Assembly (NCBI GenBank): GCA_017561145.1
Contig: JAFZDO010000006.1
Span: 1 to 47,608 of the forward strand
From: Clostridia bacterium
GTDB taxonomy: Bacteria > Bacillota > Clostridia > Oscillospirales > CAG-382
Direction: 5' to 3'
DNA length: 47,608 bases
Shown here: positions 40,001-47,608 of the stretch, in pieces
Numbering within the stretch: position 1 is the stretch's first letter
Layout of the letters: each line of letters opens with the position of its first letter
The notes under the pieces: model-generated
Databases searched by the model: none
What the model saw: only the letters and a program-made list of their open reading frames with translations
What the model was told of the DNA's origin: nothing
Position numbers and translations under genes: made by a program

Positions 40001-43000
40001 CTTTTTTCGTACGGAGCTACGGCGAGTGTGAAAATATGCCGTCCGTCATCGCCGCTTCGGCGGTGGAAATAAAGGATGCGCTTTTGCGCATCGTATTCGC
40101 TTTCGATAAAAAGACGCGAAAACGAGATGTGCGATGAAAATTTCTTTTCGGACTCGAGCACCGGCTCGAAGGAAAGCGTTACGTCGTAGCTTTTCAACGC
40201 TTCGGCACGTGTGCTTATTATCATACAGCTGCTGCTTTTTGACATCGCATACTGCACCCTGCCCGAAAAATCCTTTCCCGACGCGATATGCGAAACCGAA
40301 TCGCTTTTGATTTCAAAGCTCTTTCCTTCTTTGCAATAGAGCGGTGCACATCCGAATACGTTGCCCGAGCGTGAAAAGGTCACTCCGAGAGAAAAACGAA
40401 GCAAATCTTGGTCGAACACCGTGTTTGTAATTGCGCGGTCTCCGCAGTTGACAGCGACGTGTCCGCTTGAAGTTACGATCGCCGATAAGTCACCCTTTGA
40501 AAGCAGAACCGAATTCGGGGAAGACAGATCGGGCACCGAGGAGATGCTTTTAACCGCAGATATCGGGCGCTTGGCTTCGCGTTCGCGGTGGGCATCTTCC
40601 TCGAAAACGTGTGCATCGGTCGGGATCTTTTCCTGCAGAAGCTCGTGTGCCGATGCCATTTTGATATCCGACGTAAAGCGCCGTACGAAAATATTGTCGC
40701 AGACAGCGTTCATTATCGCAATAATGCTCATCCCGACGTGGTGAGCCATATAGCTTTTTACGCAAGCGCCGTTTTGATCGATATTAAGATCAAGCGCCTC
40801 GTAAAGCCCGTATCTGCCGTACATTCCGCGGTTTTCAAGCTCCTGCAGATTTTTAATCGCCGCCGTCGAGCAGATACAAAGCGAAAGATAGGTCGAATAG
40901 GGCGAGACCGTTTTTTCGTTGCTTCCGATGCGGCGGAGCGCAAGCGTCTGCAAGCCGTTTGCCTTGTACTGATATCGCATTTCGCTGTCGAAGGAATAAA
41001 AGCCGCTTTCGCTAACACCCCATATTCTGTTTTCGCCTCGTTGTGCCGCAAGGGCAAAGGCGAGCGATTCGTACATAAAGGAATCGCGGTAGAGCGGTAA
41101 AAACAGCTGGGGCATAAAATATTCAAAAGCCGTGCCCGACCAGCTTTTCATTCCGATATAGCCCGATTTGTGTGTCAGAGTACGTCCCAACGATTGCCAA
41201 TGCCTTTTCGGAACGACGGAAGCCGCCACCGCGTAATAAGCCGTCATTCTTGCCTCGCTCATAAGCATATCGTAAAAGCACCCGTCTTTTTTTCCGTCGT
41301 TTCGGATTCCGATGCAAAAGAGCTCACGGCGCGAATCGTAAAATACCGTCAGATCGGTATTTCGTATAAGCGCTTCTACGCGTTCGATTATCGGGCGTAT
41401 TCTTTCGTTTTCGTGCGAATATTCGCGCAGTCCCTCCTTCAGAGCAACGAGCATAACAACGAAGTTTCCGCTGTCGACAGATGAAATATATCTGTCGCCG
41501 ATAACGCTGAGATCGGACAGGGAATACCAGTTGTAAAGATTCCCTTTGTGCTTTTCCAACCGCTCGACGGAATCGATCGAGTATTCAAGACGGTCGCAAA
41601 GCTCGTTTGTATTAACGATCCCGAGATCGCGCGATGCAAGAAGCGAAACGAGATAAAACCCGATGTTCGTCGGTGAGGTACGAAGGGCGATATCGCTGAC
41701 GGGCGAGAATTGAATATTGTCGGGCGGAAGATGGTTTGTGCGATCGTTCACGTTGTCGTAATAAAACCCGAACATATCCTCGGCGTGCGTTATCAGCAGC
41801 TCCTTTTGCTTTTTCGTGAAGTGGGGATGTGCCATTCCGCCGCCTCCGATATTGCGTGAAAGCACCACCGAAACAAGAGGATAGGCAAAAAAGAAAAGTC
41901 CGATAAGCCTGATAAAAGAAGGGCGTGCAAACACCAACAAAAAAACTCCGAATATTACCGAGGCAGTGCCGTCGAGCACGTATTTTCCGAGCGTCGACGA
42001 AAGTCGCTCGGTTTGTGCGGCGGTAGTCCATTCAAGCGTTTTTCTTCGGGTGCAAAGTCTTATCGATGCCAGAACAAGTGCATCCAATGCCAAAATTGCA
42101 CGGCGGCAGAGGGAGGTTATTTCGAAAAACACTCTGAGAGCGTTTTGGGTAAGGCTTGAGCACGCCTTCGAAAAGAATCTTACACAGGCAAACGGCGCTC
42201 CCGAAAAGAAAACCGCTATACAGTTTACCGCAAAAGGAAGCAAAAATTCGACACAGGCAAGAAGTATCAACGCAAGACCGTTGGTGTTTTTCGCAAAGCA
42301 GGAAAACAGTATCGCCGCCAGCGAGCCGATGGGCGACAAATGCCTAAGCGCGACCGCAAGCAAACCGAATTTCGACAAAATATCGAACCTTCTGTTGAAT
42401 AAGAACACAAGGTTTTGGAAATCACCCCTCATCCAACGGTGATGACGTCTGAAATAAGAAACTGGGTTGGCGGGAGTGGAGTCGGTAAGCGTTATATCGG
42501 TCGCGGCAAGCGTGCGAAGGATATTTCCTTCGAGCACGTCGTGGCTTAAAATAAGACCTTCGGGAAATTTTCCGCAGATCATCGATTCGAAAAGAGTGAC
42601 GTCGATAAGTCCTTTTCCGCAAAACGTGCCGAATCCGAGCAGAGATTGCTTGCGTGAAAAGGATGCGCCCGAATAAACGTCGGCACCGCCCGAGCCCGAA
42701 ATAAGACGCGAAAATGCGCTTTTGTATGCACTTTTAAGCTCGGTGCGGACGCTCGGCTGAACAATGCCGTAGCCCGAAACGATTTTGCCGTCGACCGTTT
42801 GCGGACGGTTTAACGGATGAAGCGCAACCGACAGCAATTCCTTTACACTGCCTACCGAAAGATTCGTGTCGGAATCGAGAGTTACGATATATTTTATATC
42901 GCGTATGAAATCGCCGCCGCGGAATTCGCGCTTGTCGCCGTTTACGATATGATAAACGAGCTCGCAAACGGCACCGCGCTTTCTCTCCCATCCGCCGTAG

Positions 43001-44103
43001 CTCGATTCGCTTTTGTTGAACACTCTTTCGCGGAAGAAAATGCAAAATCGGTCGCCGTGAAGACGGTTGATCTCATCGATCCTACGGTATGCATTTCCGA
43101 TAATTTCGTTATCGCGCGGCATATAAGGTGTTTCGGCATCGGGAAGGTCGGCAAGCAGACAGAAATAAATATTCTCGTCGGGGTTCATATAGCGGAATTT
43201 AACCAGTGAATCAAAGACCCGTTCGTCGTTCTTTTCTCCGGTGATAAGTGCCGCAACCGTAACCAGCGTTTTTGCGTCGTCGGGAACCGAATCCAATTCG
43301 ATGCGAGGCACCGAAGGGTTTTGCATAATGCGTGAAACCAAAATATCCGCAATCGAGCCCGAAGCTATACCGAAAGGGATCAGGAGAAGACAGGTTGTCC
43401 ACCCTATAAGCGAAAATGAAAGCAACGAAAGCGCAGAGAACACAACGACGGCGCTTACAAGCCAAAAAACGATATATTTCACGTCGGGCGTAAAAAGCAG
43501 ATTTCCAAGCAGACATCCTTGCTTTTTTGCCGTTTCGGTAAGCCGCTTTGCCGTTTGAGATTCGTTTTCTCTTTTCCTTTTTGCAATAGCGGAAACCGCC
43601 CTGCGGTAGCGGACTTTCGTTTCGGATGAAAAGCTTTCGTATTTCGGCTCGAAGGACGAAATGATTTTTTCGGGTGCCCATACGCGCGGAAGAATATCGC
43701 TGTATTCGGGATCGGAAACCGAATTTAACAGCTTGACCGCATTGGGAAGTATATCGGTTCCGGAATTCGATTCGAGCGATTCACCTATTTTAATTATCGC
43801 GCACGCGCATATGATCTCGCGTATCGATTCGAGCGCAAAATATCCGAATTCCTCGTTTTCGTTAGCTATGCGCGAAGCTATGCTTTTCGGTGAAGGCGAA
43901 AAATCGTAATCCTCGCAGCAGGAAAAAAGCAAATCGAAGATCGGCTTGTCCGAAAGTGCTTTTTTGTTTTTCATCAAGGCGTGGTATCGGCGGTCGATGA
44001 GATAAAAATTATCGTATATCCAATCGGAAACGTTTGGCTCGTCAAGATGTTTTTTTACCGAACGGTAGCTCTTTTTCAACCGTGTGATCATTCCGTTTTG
44101 CAT
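37045..44103 (-). CDS. Cyclic beta-1,2-glucan synthase-like protein (GT84-GH94)
   Basis: A 2352-residue membrane enzyme with the order of modules of NdvB/Cgs proteins. Two helices lie near 205-255. A glycosyltransferase domain follows (about 265-570) with 'VTLDSDTNLS' (near 403), 'LSHDVLEGN' and 'RRHHRWMRGDF' (near 556), then several helices (about 575-760). A glycoamylase-like region (about 800-1150) has 'YGLYEALDLN' and 'AHHVGMSIIAIMNAV'. The C-terminal half has GH94 phosphorylase modules with 'GSCDWNDAF' (near 2043) and 'GRGGWSWYTGAASWFYRI' (near 2264). Such enzymes polymerise glucose from UDP-glucose into beta-1,2-glucan, with the phosphorylase part setting chain length. It is shorter than Brucella Cgs (about 2870). 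GGGAG precedes the ATG; it stands alone. Confidence 0.88.
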   Translation of the reverse strand: MQNGMITRLKKSYRSVKKHLDEPNVSDWIYDNFYLIDRRYHALMKNKKALSDKPIFDLLFSCCEDYDFSPSPKSIASRIANENEEFGYFALESIREIICACAIIKIGESLESNSGTDILPNAVKLLNSVSDPEYSDILPRVWAPEKIISSFEPKYESFSSETKVRYRRAVSAIAKRKRENESQTAKRLTETAKKQGCLLGNLLFTPDVKYIVFWLVSAVVVFSALSLLSFSLIGWTTCLLLIPFGIASGSIADILVSRIMQNPSVPRIELDSVPDDAKTLVTVAALITGEKNDERVFDSLVKFRYMNPDENIYFCLLADLPDAETPYMPRDNEIIGNAYRRIDEINRLHGDRFCIFFRERVFNKSESSYGGWERKRGAVCELVYHIVNGDKREFRGGDFIRDIKYIVTLDSDTNLSVGSVKELLSVALHPLNRPQTVDGKIVSGYGIVQPSVRTELKSAYKSAFSRLISGSGGADVYSGASFSRKQSLLGFGTFCGKGLIDVTLFESMICGKFPEGLILSHDVLEGNILRTLAATDITLTDSTPANPVSYFRRHHRWMRGDFQNLVFLFNRRFDILSKFGLLAVALRHLSPIGSLAAILFSCFAKNTNGLALILLACVEFLLPFAVNCIAVFFSGAPFACVRFFSKACSSLTQNALRVFFEITSLCRRAILALDALVLASIRLCTRRKTLEWTTAAQTERLSSTLGKYVLDGTASVIFGVFLLVFARPSFIRLIGLFFFAYPLVSVVLSRNIGGGGMAHPHFTKKQKELLITHAEDMFGFYYDNVNDRTNHLPPDNIQFSPVSDIALRTSPTNIGFYLVSLLASRDLGIVNTNELCDRLEYSIDSVERLEKHKGNLYNWYSLSDLSVIGDRYISSVDSGNFVVMLVALKEGLREYSHENERIRPIIERVEALIRNTDLTVFYDSRRELFCIGIRNDGKKDGCFYDMLMSEARMTAYYAVAASVVPKRHWQSLGRTLTHKSGYIGMKSWSGTAFEYFMPQLFLPLYRDSFMYESLAFALAAQRGENRIWGVSESGFYSFDSEMRYQYKANGLQTLALRRIGSNEKTVSPYSTYLSLCICSTAAIKNLQELENRGMYGRYGLYEALDLNIDQNGACVKSYMAHHVGMSIIAIMNAVCDNIFVRRFTSDIKMASAHELLQEKIPTDAHVFEEDAHREREAKRPISAVKSISSVPDLSSPNSVLLSKGDLSAIVTSSGHVAVNCGDRAITNTVFDQDLLRFSLGVTFSRSGNVFGCAPLYCKEGKSFEIKSDSVSHIASGKDFSGRVQYAMSKSSSCMIISTRAEALKSYDVTLSFEPVLESEKKFSSHISFSRLFIESEYDAQKRILYFHRRSGDDGRHIFTLAVAPYEKSNSFSFLTSRESLSASSVASPLDYAFIPTDNSVGACIDPLCLVRSADADGGKATFLITCGQTKRECERNIGIARADKAFAPIKHQSKTEAALLTALLYGKGDSAVDAFPKCNVFDLWAKGISGDFPFAVVCVSEIAKKRIASILDAYLSLANSMIRCELIFIVSDADGYNRPVERAIYESCEKANALQYIGKSGGIFILRRDGSSVGLIGALKSHSSFYYDLSCPLPKNRFSGCFESGQTVITPKNDVKLSLPESAVAAGNGFFANDSYTVDKSVMPKAPYSFVLTGKRFSAVITQSSLGYTFYDNARERRLCSFYGDPRSLDNGERVFMLSNGNRFDLCAVSSKVVYGKGKAVFFGNVDGIDYTLTVCVDPKYPIKLIRVQYPKGVTAETRFVVEPVMGDSVGHARNISFMRFSSGNNSALLFKNTFGMTFPEGIGFAGACGGELKIEEKTLSCNSGDALFFLGATTSESGAKKIISLINKKFFEGSLQSAALFAESMIPKIKISTRSAATDALMNFFLPYQVAACRMYARGSFYQSGGAYGFRDQLQDCLTLIYSDPNLVRTHIFRCCAHQYLEGDVMHWWHTRHINRVNNGIRSKCSDDLLYLPYVVADYIEKTGDYKMLDIGVKYLSSPPLGSKSERYELPTRSDVKESVYLHCLRALARAEQTGKHGLILMGSCDWNDAFSLVGEKGVGESVFSTLLFIIVAERFIPIAEARKDFETASHYRETVKALRRAVEDNAFFGDRYARAFCDDGKILGIEGCKECEIDILSQAFAALAGLDRERTKIALQTAFSKLYDSKNRIFKLFSPPFVNGKARVGYIRGYVAGIRENGGQYTHGALWGALGFLAVGMTEEALTVLECANPATRCNDKELADRYKTEPYAIAADIYSGDRSGRGGWSWYTGAASWFYRIMLEHVLGLKFGAGNTLLSASPLIAFKAEITLNKANLHITATRDATVPTVNGEEASFPLRLQDGEHDICLPIK

Positions 44104-44222
44104 ATTAACTCCCGAATTTACCTGAATTTTACTGTTATTATCGGCATTTTCGGTCTTTTTATTCGGTATAAAGATTATTGTTTTGTCGCAATACTAATAA
44201 AAAACGATTCGGAGCGCATTTT

Positions 44223-44927
44223 ATGATTTTCAGCAATAACGAAGAAGTATCGGCAACTCGAGAAACAGGAGATGAAGAAGCAGCGGAACGCCACGATGCG
44301 AGCGTAACGACAAGCTCGGAGGGGATATGTATCCATTCAATGGTAATAGCAGGGCAGATCGAGGGGCATTTTTCGGCATCGCCCCAAAGTAAATCGACAA
44401 AATACGAGCAGTGCATCCCAACGCTTGTGGCTGTTGAGGAAAACGACGGGATCGATGGGCTTTTACTTCTTTTAAATACCATCGGGGGCGATATCGAGGC
44501 GGGACTTGCAATTGCAGAGCTGATTTCGGGAATGACCAAGCCGACGGTTTCTATCGTCCTTGGCGGCGGACATTCTATCGGCGTACCGTTGGCGGTTTCA
44601 GCGAAAAGATCCTTTATCGTCCCGAGCGCAACGATGACTATACACCCCGTAAGATTGAACGGCTTGGTGATCGGGGTTCCGCAGACCTTTGCGAATCTTT
44701 CGAAAATGCAGGAGAGGATAATCGAATTCATCGTGCGCAATTCGCGTGTTGACGGTAATACGGTTCGAAGACTTATGACGGCTACCGACGATATGACGAC
44801 CGACATCGGTACGGTCATCGACGGGCGCGAGGCAGTTGATTACGGTATCATCGACAAGGTCGGCGGTTTGGGTGATGCGGTGCGTGAATTGAAGGAAATG
44901 ATACGCAAATTCAAGGGGATTGTTTGA
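44223..44927 (+). CDS. tepA: ClpP-like serine protease, TepA family
   Basis: A 234-residue ClpP-fold protein similar to B. subtilis TepA/YmfB. After a variable N-terminus, 'LLLLNTIGGDIEAGLAIAEL' forms the oxyanion region, the nucleophile Ser is in 'GGGHSIGVPLAVSA' and the His in 'ATMTIHPVRLNG', and the acidic residue is likely in 'TDDMTTDIGT'. TepA-type proteins are ClpP relatives implicated in handling exported proteins or signal peptides; the substrate is unknown. GGAG eight bases upstream supports ATG 44223. It is divergent from the glucan synthase gene and precedes a strong promoter for the ABC exporter. Confidence 0.85.
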   Translation: MIFSNNEEVSATRETGDEEAAERHDASVTTSSEGICIHSMVIAGQIEGHFSASPQSKSTKYEQCIPTLVAVEENDGIDGLLLLLNTIGGDIEAGLAIAELISGMTKPTVSIVLGGGHSIGVPLAVSAKRSFIVPSATMTIHPVRLNGLVIGVPQTFANLSKMQERIIEFIVRNSRVDGNTVRRLMTATDDMTTDIGTVIDGREAVDYGIIDKVGGLGDAVRELKEMIRKFKGIV

Positions 44928-44946
44928 ACAAAATGTTAATGCCGTG

Positions 44947-44975
44947 TTGACAATTAATGCTTTTGGGGCTATAAT
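44947..44975 (+). promoter_or_regulatory. Full-consensus promoter of the FHA-ABC operon
   Basis: TTGACA (44947-44952), 17 bases, TATAAT (44970-44975). Transcription from about 44982 excludes upstream in-frame starts and fixes ATG 45007. Confidence 0.9.
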
Positions 44976-45006
44976 TAATTTGATTAAGCAAAGGATGGTA
45001 CAAGCA

Positions 45007-46518
45007 ATGGAAAAAACGATTATGATGCCGAAATCGCTTACCGAAGAAAAGCTTTTCGTGTTTACCGGTAACGATTTTAATTCGTACGACGTCAAAAGCT
45101 TTATGACGGTCGGCAGAAGCACGGAAAAGCAAAAAGCGGATATAGATATTCGTGCAAAATTCGTTTCCCGTGCACACGGTGAAATCTATCGCGATGCGTC
45201 GGGTGTTTTTTACGTTGACGTCAACAGCACCAACGGCACCTATGTAAACGGCTCCAAGCTTCCTCCGAAAACAAAATATTACCTTAAAGACGGCGACGTG
45301 CTTCATATCTTTAACGACGATAAAAAAGCCGCTACCGAATTTGTTTGTATTATATTTTCCTCGAATTTCCCCTGCGACAGCGAAATCGGAAGGATCGAGA
45401 TCGACAACAGCATGGCAGAGATAAACATCGGCAGAGGCGTTGGCAGGGATGCGGTCTTGCAGGATCGCACGGTTTCTTCCAATCACGCTTCGTTCTTCTC
45501 TGCAAAGCTCGGTTGGGCAGTTGTTGACCACAACAGCTTAAACGGCGTTTATATCAACAACGTCCGTATCTCGCATCCTTCGTATCTTTCGTTTGGCGAC
45601 TGCGTGCGTATCGGCACAACTCATTTTATTTACGACGGAAAGAGATTCCTTTATCAGAAGGTAAATACCGCACTTGCTTCTTTGGCGGAAGCGGCACCCG
45701 TCACCTTGGATATTCATATTGAGCACAGAAGCGTATGGCAGCGTGCAAGAAAGCTCATGCTTCTTCAAAACATCAACATGACTATCAAATCCGGAGAAAT
45801 GGTGCTGATACTTGGCGGCTCGGGTGCAGGCAAGACCACCTTTATGAACGCCGTTATGGGCTATGAAAAGGCGGAAGGCAAGATAATGCACGGCGATACC
45901 GACATTTACGAGGATTTCGAATCGATGAAGTATAAGATCGGTTTTGTGCCTCAGCAGGATCTTATCCGTACAAGCGACAGCGTTTACGATACGTTGAGCA
46001 ACGCCGCTGAAATGAAAATGCCCCAAAGCACCTCCAAGGAAGAGCGCGCCGCAAGAATCGAAAAGGTTTTGGAGACCTTGGGTCTGCAAAGAGAGCGAAA
46101 CAGCCTGGTTTCGAAGCTTTCGGGCGGTCAGAAAAAGCGTTTGTCGATTGCCGTTGAATATATCGCAAACCCCAGCCTCTTCTTCCTCGACGAGCCCGAT
46201 TCGGGCCTTGACGGTATTATGTCGAAGAGCCTTATGCAAAATCTCCGCAATATCGCCGATGAGGGTAAGATAGTTATGGTCATCTCTCACGCGCCCGACA
46301 GAGCCTCTGAGCTTTTCAACAAGGTTGTCGTTTTGGCAAAGAGCGTTCAGGACAACTGCGGACACCTTGCGTTCTTCGGTAGTATTGAGGAGGCAAAGGA
46401 CTTCTTCGATACCGATTCGCTCGAGGGAGTTGTAAAGCGTATTAACCGCGCAGACGAGGGCGGCGACGGATTGTCCGACTTCTATATTCAAAAATACAGC
46501 GAAAGAATGGCTAAATAA
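45007..46518 (+). CDS. ABC transporter ATPase with two FHA domains
   Basis: A 503-residue protein. Two forkhead-associated domains come first: FHA1 (about 20-95, 'VGRS...SRAHGEIY...NSTNGTYVNG') and FHA2 (about 120-200, 'IGRG...SSNHASFF...NSLNGVYINN'). Both keep the Ser/Asn-Gly motifs that bind phosphothreonine. The ATPase domain (about 230-480) resembles ABCG exporters: Walker A 'LGGSGAGKTTFMNAVMG', Q-loop 'VPQQD', signature 'LSGGQKKRLSIAVEYI', Walker B 'LFFLDEPDSGLDG'. It is likely regulated by a Ser/Thr kinase through the FHA domains. AAAGGA precedes ATG 45007. The permease gene follows after 14 bases. Confidence 0.9.
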   Translation: MEKTIMMPKSLTEEKLFVFTGNDFNSYDVKSFMTVGRSTEKQKADIDIRAKFVSRAHGEIYRDASGVFYVDVNSTNGTYVNGSKLPPKTKYYLKDGDVLHIFNDDKKAATEFVCIIFSSNFPCDSEIGRIEIDNSMAEINIGRGVGRDAVLQDRTVSSNHASFFSAKLGWAVVDHNSLNGVYINNVRISHPSYLSFGDCVRIGTTHFIYDGKRFLYQKVNTALASLAEAAPVTLDIHIEHRSVWQRARKLMLLQNINMTIKSGEMVLILGGSGAGKTTFMNAVMGYEKAEGKIMHGDTDIYEDFESMKYKIGFVPQQDLIRTSDSVYDTLSNAAEMKMPQSTSKEERAARIEKVLETLGLQRERNSLVSKLSGGQKKRLSIAVEYIANPSLFFLDEPDSGLDGIMSKSLMQNLRNIADEGKIVMVISHAPDRASELFNKVVVLAKSVQDNCGHLAFFGSIEEAKDFFDTDSLEGVVKRINRADEGGDGLSDFYIQKYSERMAK

Positions 46519-46532
46519 AGGAGGTTTTAACC

Positions 46533-47345
46533 GTGAACGGCGCTTCAAGAGCAACACAAATACGTATTTATATCGGAAAATGCTTCCGAGTTTTCATTAA
46601 CGATAAGGGCTTTAAGACCTTTATCAGCGCCGCGATAATCACATTGCTTATTTCAATGGTTACCGGCGATAAAATGTTTCTTGAATATAACGAATCAAGA
46701 AACGGCGCATTCGCTTTGGTTTGTGCTTGTATCTGGATCGGTATCTTTAACTCGATCCAATCGATATGCAAGGAACGCGATATTATAAAGCGTGAGCACA
46801 GATCGGGCTTGCACATCTCCTCCTACATAACCTCGCACATGGTTTTCGAGCTTGTGCTTAGCTTTGTCGAGGCGATCATCGTTACCGCAATAACCTGCGT
46901 TGCGAACCTCGATGCATTCCCCGGAAGCGGCGTATTGTTGCCTGCCTTCTTGGAAATGTTCTTCACCTTCTTCTTTATCATATTCAGCTCCGATGCGCTC
47001 GGCTTGATGGTATCCTCGATAGTAAAGACCCCCAACACCGCAATGACGGTTATGCCCTTCGTTCTTATAATCCAGCTTGCAATGTCGGGTATGATTTTCG
47101 AGCTTGAGGGCTTTACCGACGTAATTTCAAACATAACCATCGGCAAATGGGGCTTAAACGCCGTTTGTGTTACCGCCAACGTAAACGATATGGCAGGCGC
47201 GGCACTTTTCCCGCATCTTGCAGAAAATTACGAATTCACTGTCGGTCACCTTTTGGGGCTCTGGGGCTTGCTTATCGGCTTCGCCGTACTCTACGGCGCC
47301 ATCGCAATCGTCGCCCTTAAGTTCGTCGATAAGGATAAAAGATAA
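46533..47345 (+). CDS. ABC-2 type exporter permease (ABCG-like)
   Basis: A 270-residue membrane protein with six predicted helices in the ABC-2/ABCG style: a short cytoplasmic N-terminus, first helix near 'FISAAIITLLISMV', the conserved cytoplasmic 'IQSICKERDIIKREHRSGLH' stretch, and 'TVMPFVLIIQLAMSGMIFEL' as a late helix. It is the membrane partner of the FHA-ABC ATPase; a homodimer would be needed since only one permease is encoded. The start is a GTG behind AGGAGG. The substrate is unknown. Confidence 0.85.
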   Translation: MNGASRATQIRIYIGKCFRVFINDKGFKTFISAAIITLLISMVTGDKMFLEYNESRNGAFALVCACIWIGIFNSIQSICKERDIIKREHRSGLHISSYITSHMVFELVLSFVEAIIVTAITCVANLDAFPGSGVLLPAFLEMFFTFFFIIFSSDALGLMVSSIVKTPNTAMTVMPFVLIIQLAMSGMIFELEGFTDVISNITIGKWGLNAVCVTANVNDMAGAALFPHLAENYEFTVGHLLGLWGLLIGFAVLYGAIAIVALKFVDKDKR

Positions 47346-47347
47346 AA

Positions 47348-47380
47348 CAAAAAAGACGGGAATTTCCCGTCTTTTTTGTT
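47348..47380 (+). terminator. Terminator of the FHA-ABC operon
   Basis: Perfect AACAAAAAAGACGGG/CCCGTCTTTTTTGTT stem. Confidence 0.85.
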
Positions 47381-47390
47381 TTGCGAAAGA

Positions 47391-47438
47391 ACGACTAAAA
47401 GTAGTGTAAGTAGGGGTAAAAACGACCAAAAGTAGCGT
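47391..47438. repeat. Pair of direct repeats
   Basis: ACGACTAAAAGTAGTGT (47391-47407) and ACGACCAAAAGTAGCGT (47422-47438): two 17-base copies with two differences, 31 bases apart, in a gene-free gap. Function unknown. Confidence 0.5.
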
Positions 47439-47473
47439 GTATCATCTGTTTGACAAATTGAAATTTGTCAAAT

Positions 47474-47608
47474 TCATTTTCTACATAAACAATGTAAAAT
47501 TGTTCCGTCTTCTGGTTTGTATATGTTTCCTTTTTCGCAAAGGATTACATTCAAACCTGCTTGGCTTGCAAACTTCGTCAAATCAGCCGCCTCAAAGGCT
47601 TCCCAGTA
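47474..47608 (-). CDS. C-terminal part of an unidentified leftward gene (partial)
   Basis: An open frame enters from the right edge and ends with TGA at 47474-47476; 44 residues are visible, including 'YWEAFEAADLTKFASQAGLN' and 'EKGNIYKPEDGTILHCLC'. It looks like coding sequence by composition but is too short to assign. A TTTGACAAAT/ATTTGTCAAA inverted repeat lies just past its stop. Confidence 0.4.
   Translation of the reverse strand, partial: YWEAFEAADLTKFASQAGLNVILCEKGNIYKPEDGTILHCLCRK

Noticed and set aside
45345..45527. Short plus-strand frame inside the FHA-ABC gene
   Set aside because: Out-of-frame shadow of the FHA2 region with no start signals.

Overview
The window looks like chromosome from a low-to-medium GC member of the Firmicutes, most likely class Clostridia and an Oscillospirales/Eubacteriales-type gut lineage. 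This is inferred from the cmk-plsC-ispH/rpsA cluster with IspH fused to S1 domains, a PF06541-type membrane protein, a YhaO/YhaN-like pair, a DUF4855-like protein, an ECF sigma/DUF4367-like pair, 'LVACGDE' lipoproteins, and frequent TTGACA-N17-TATAAT promoters and AGGAGG ribosome sites. No species can be named from sequence alone.

Layout. 1-10,800 holds a partial AraC-type regulator, a large surface-anchored metallophosphoesterase, two paralogous repeat-rich lipoproteins with near-identical promoters, a MATE exporter, a HAD hydrolase, and a set of genes for a PF06541 membrane protein, a response regulator, a zinc-ribbon membrane protein and a histidine kinase. A tandem-repeat operator-like array lies between the regulator and the zinc-ribbon gene. 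10,920-24,500 is a core housekeeping block: cmk-plsC-ispH/rpsA, then pgeF-yhaO-yhaN-recG-dus, then psd and a tail-anchored DUF4855-like protein. 24,500-25,830 has a 44-residue membrane peptide, a possible structured RNA, a 74-residue protein and ruvX.

25,850-36,300 is visibly AT-richer and accessory. Between a displaced, decaying 3' half of a tRNA-Ser at 27,439 and the intact tRNA-Ser(CGA) at 36,191-36,279 lie what appear to be two tandem integrative elements, separated by a third att-like site at 32,389. The right-hand element carries the tyrosine recombinase, an excisionase-like protein and a HipA-like kinase whose promoter is embedded in a perfect inverted repeat. The left-hand element has no recombinase. 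It carries a stand-alone Spo0A-C-like DNA-binding protein with an XRE partner, a lipoprotein, an XRE-like protein, and an ECF sigma / DUF4367 anti-sigma / cysteine-rich secreted protein / XRE cassette. I think this composite island is the most interesting part of the window: a recombinase-less passenger made almost wholly of regulators, apparently parked next to a recombinase-bearing relative.

36,300-47,608 returns to host-like composition: a disrupted copy of the tRNA-Ser 5' half, a small membrane protein, a 2352-residue cyclic beta-1,2-glucan synthase-like enzyme, a ClpP-like TepA protein, and a two-gene ABC exporter whose ATPase carries two FHA domains. The window ends inside an unidentified leftward gene.

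Functional names are from my own recognition of motifs; no database search was run. Promoters, terminators and att sites were read by eye.
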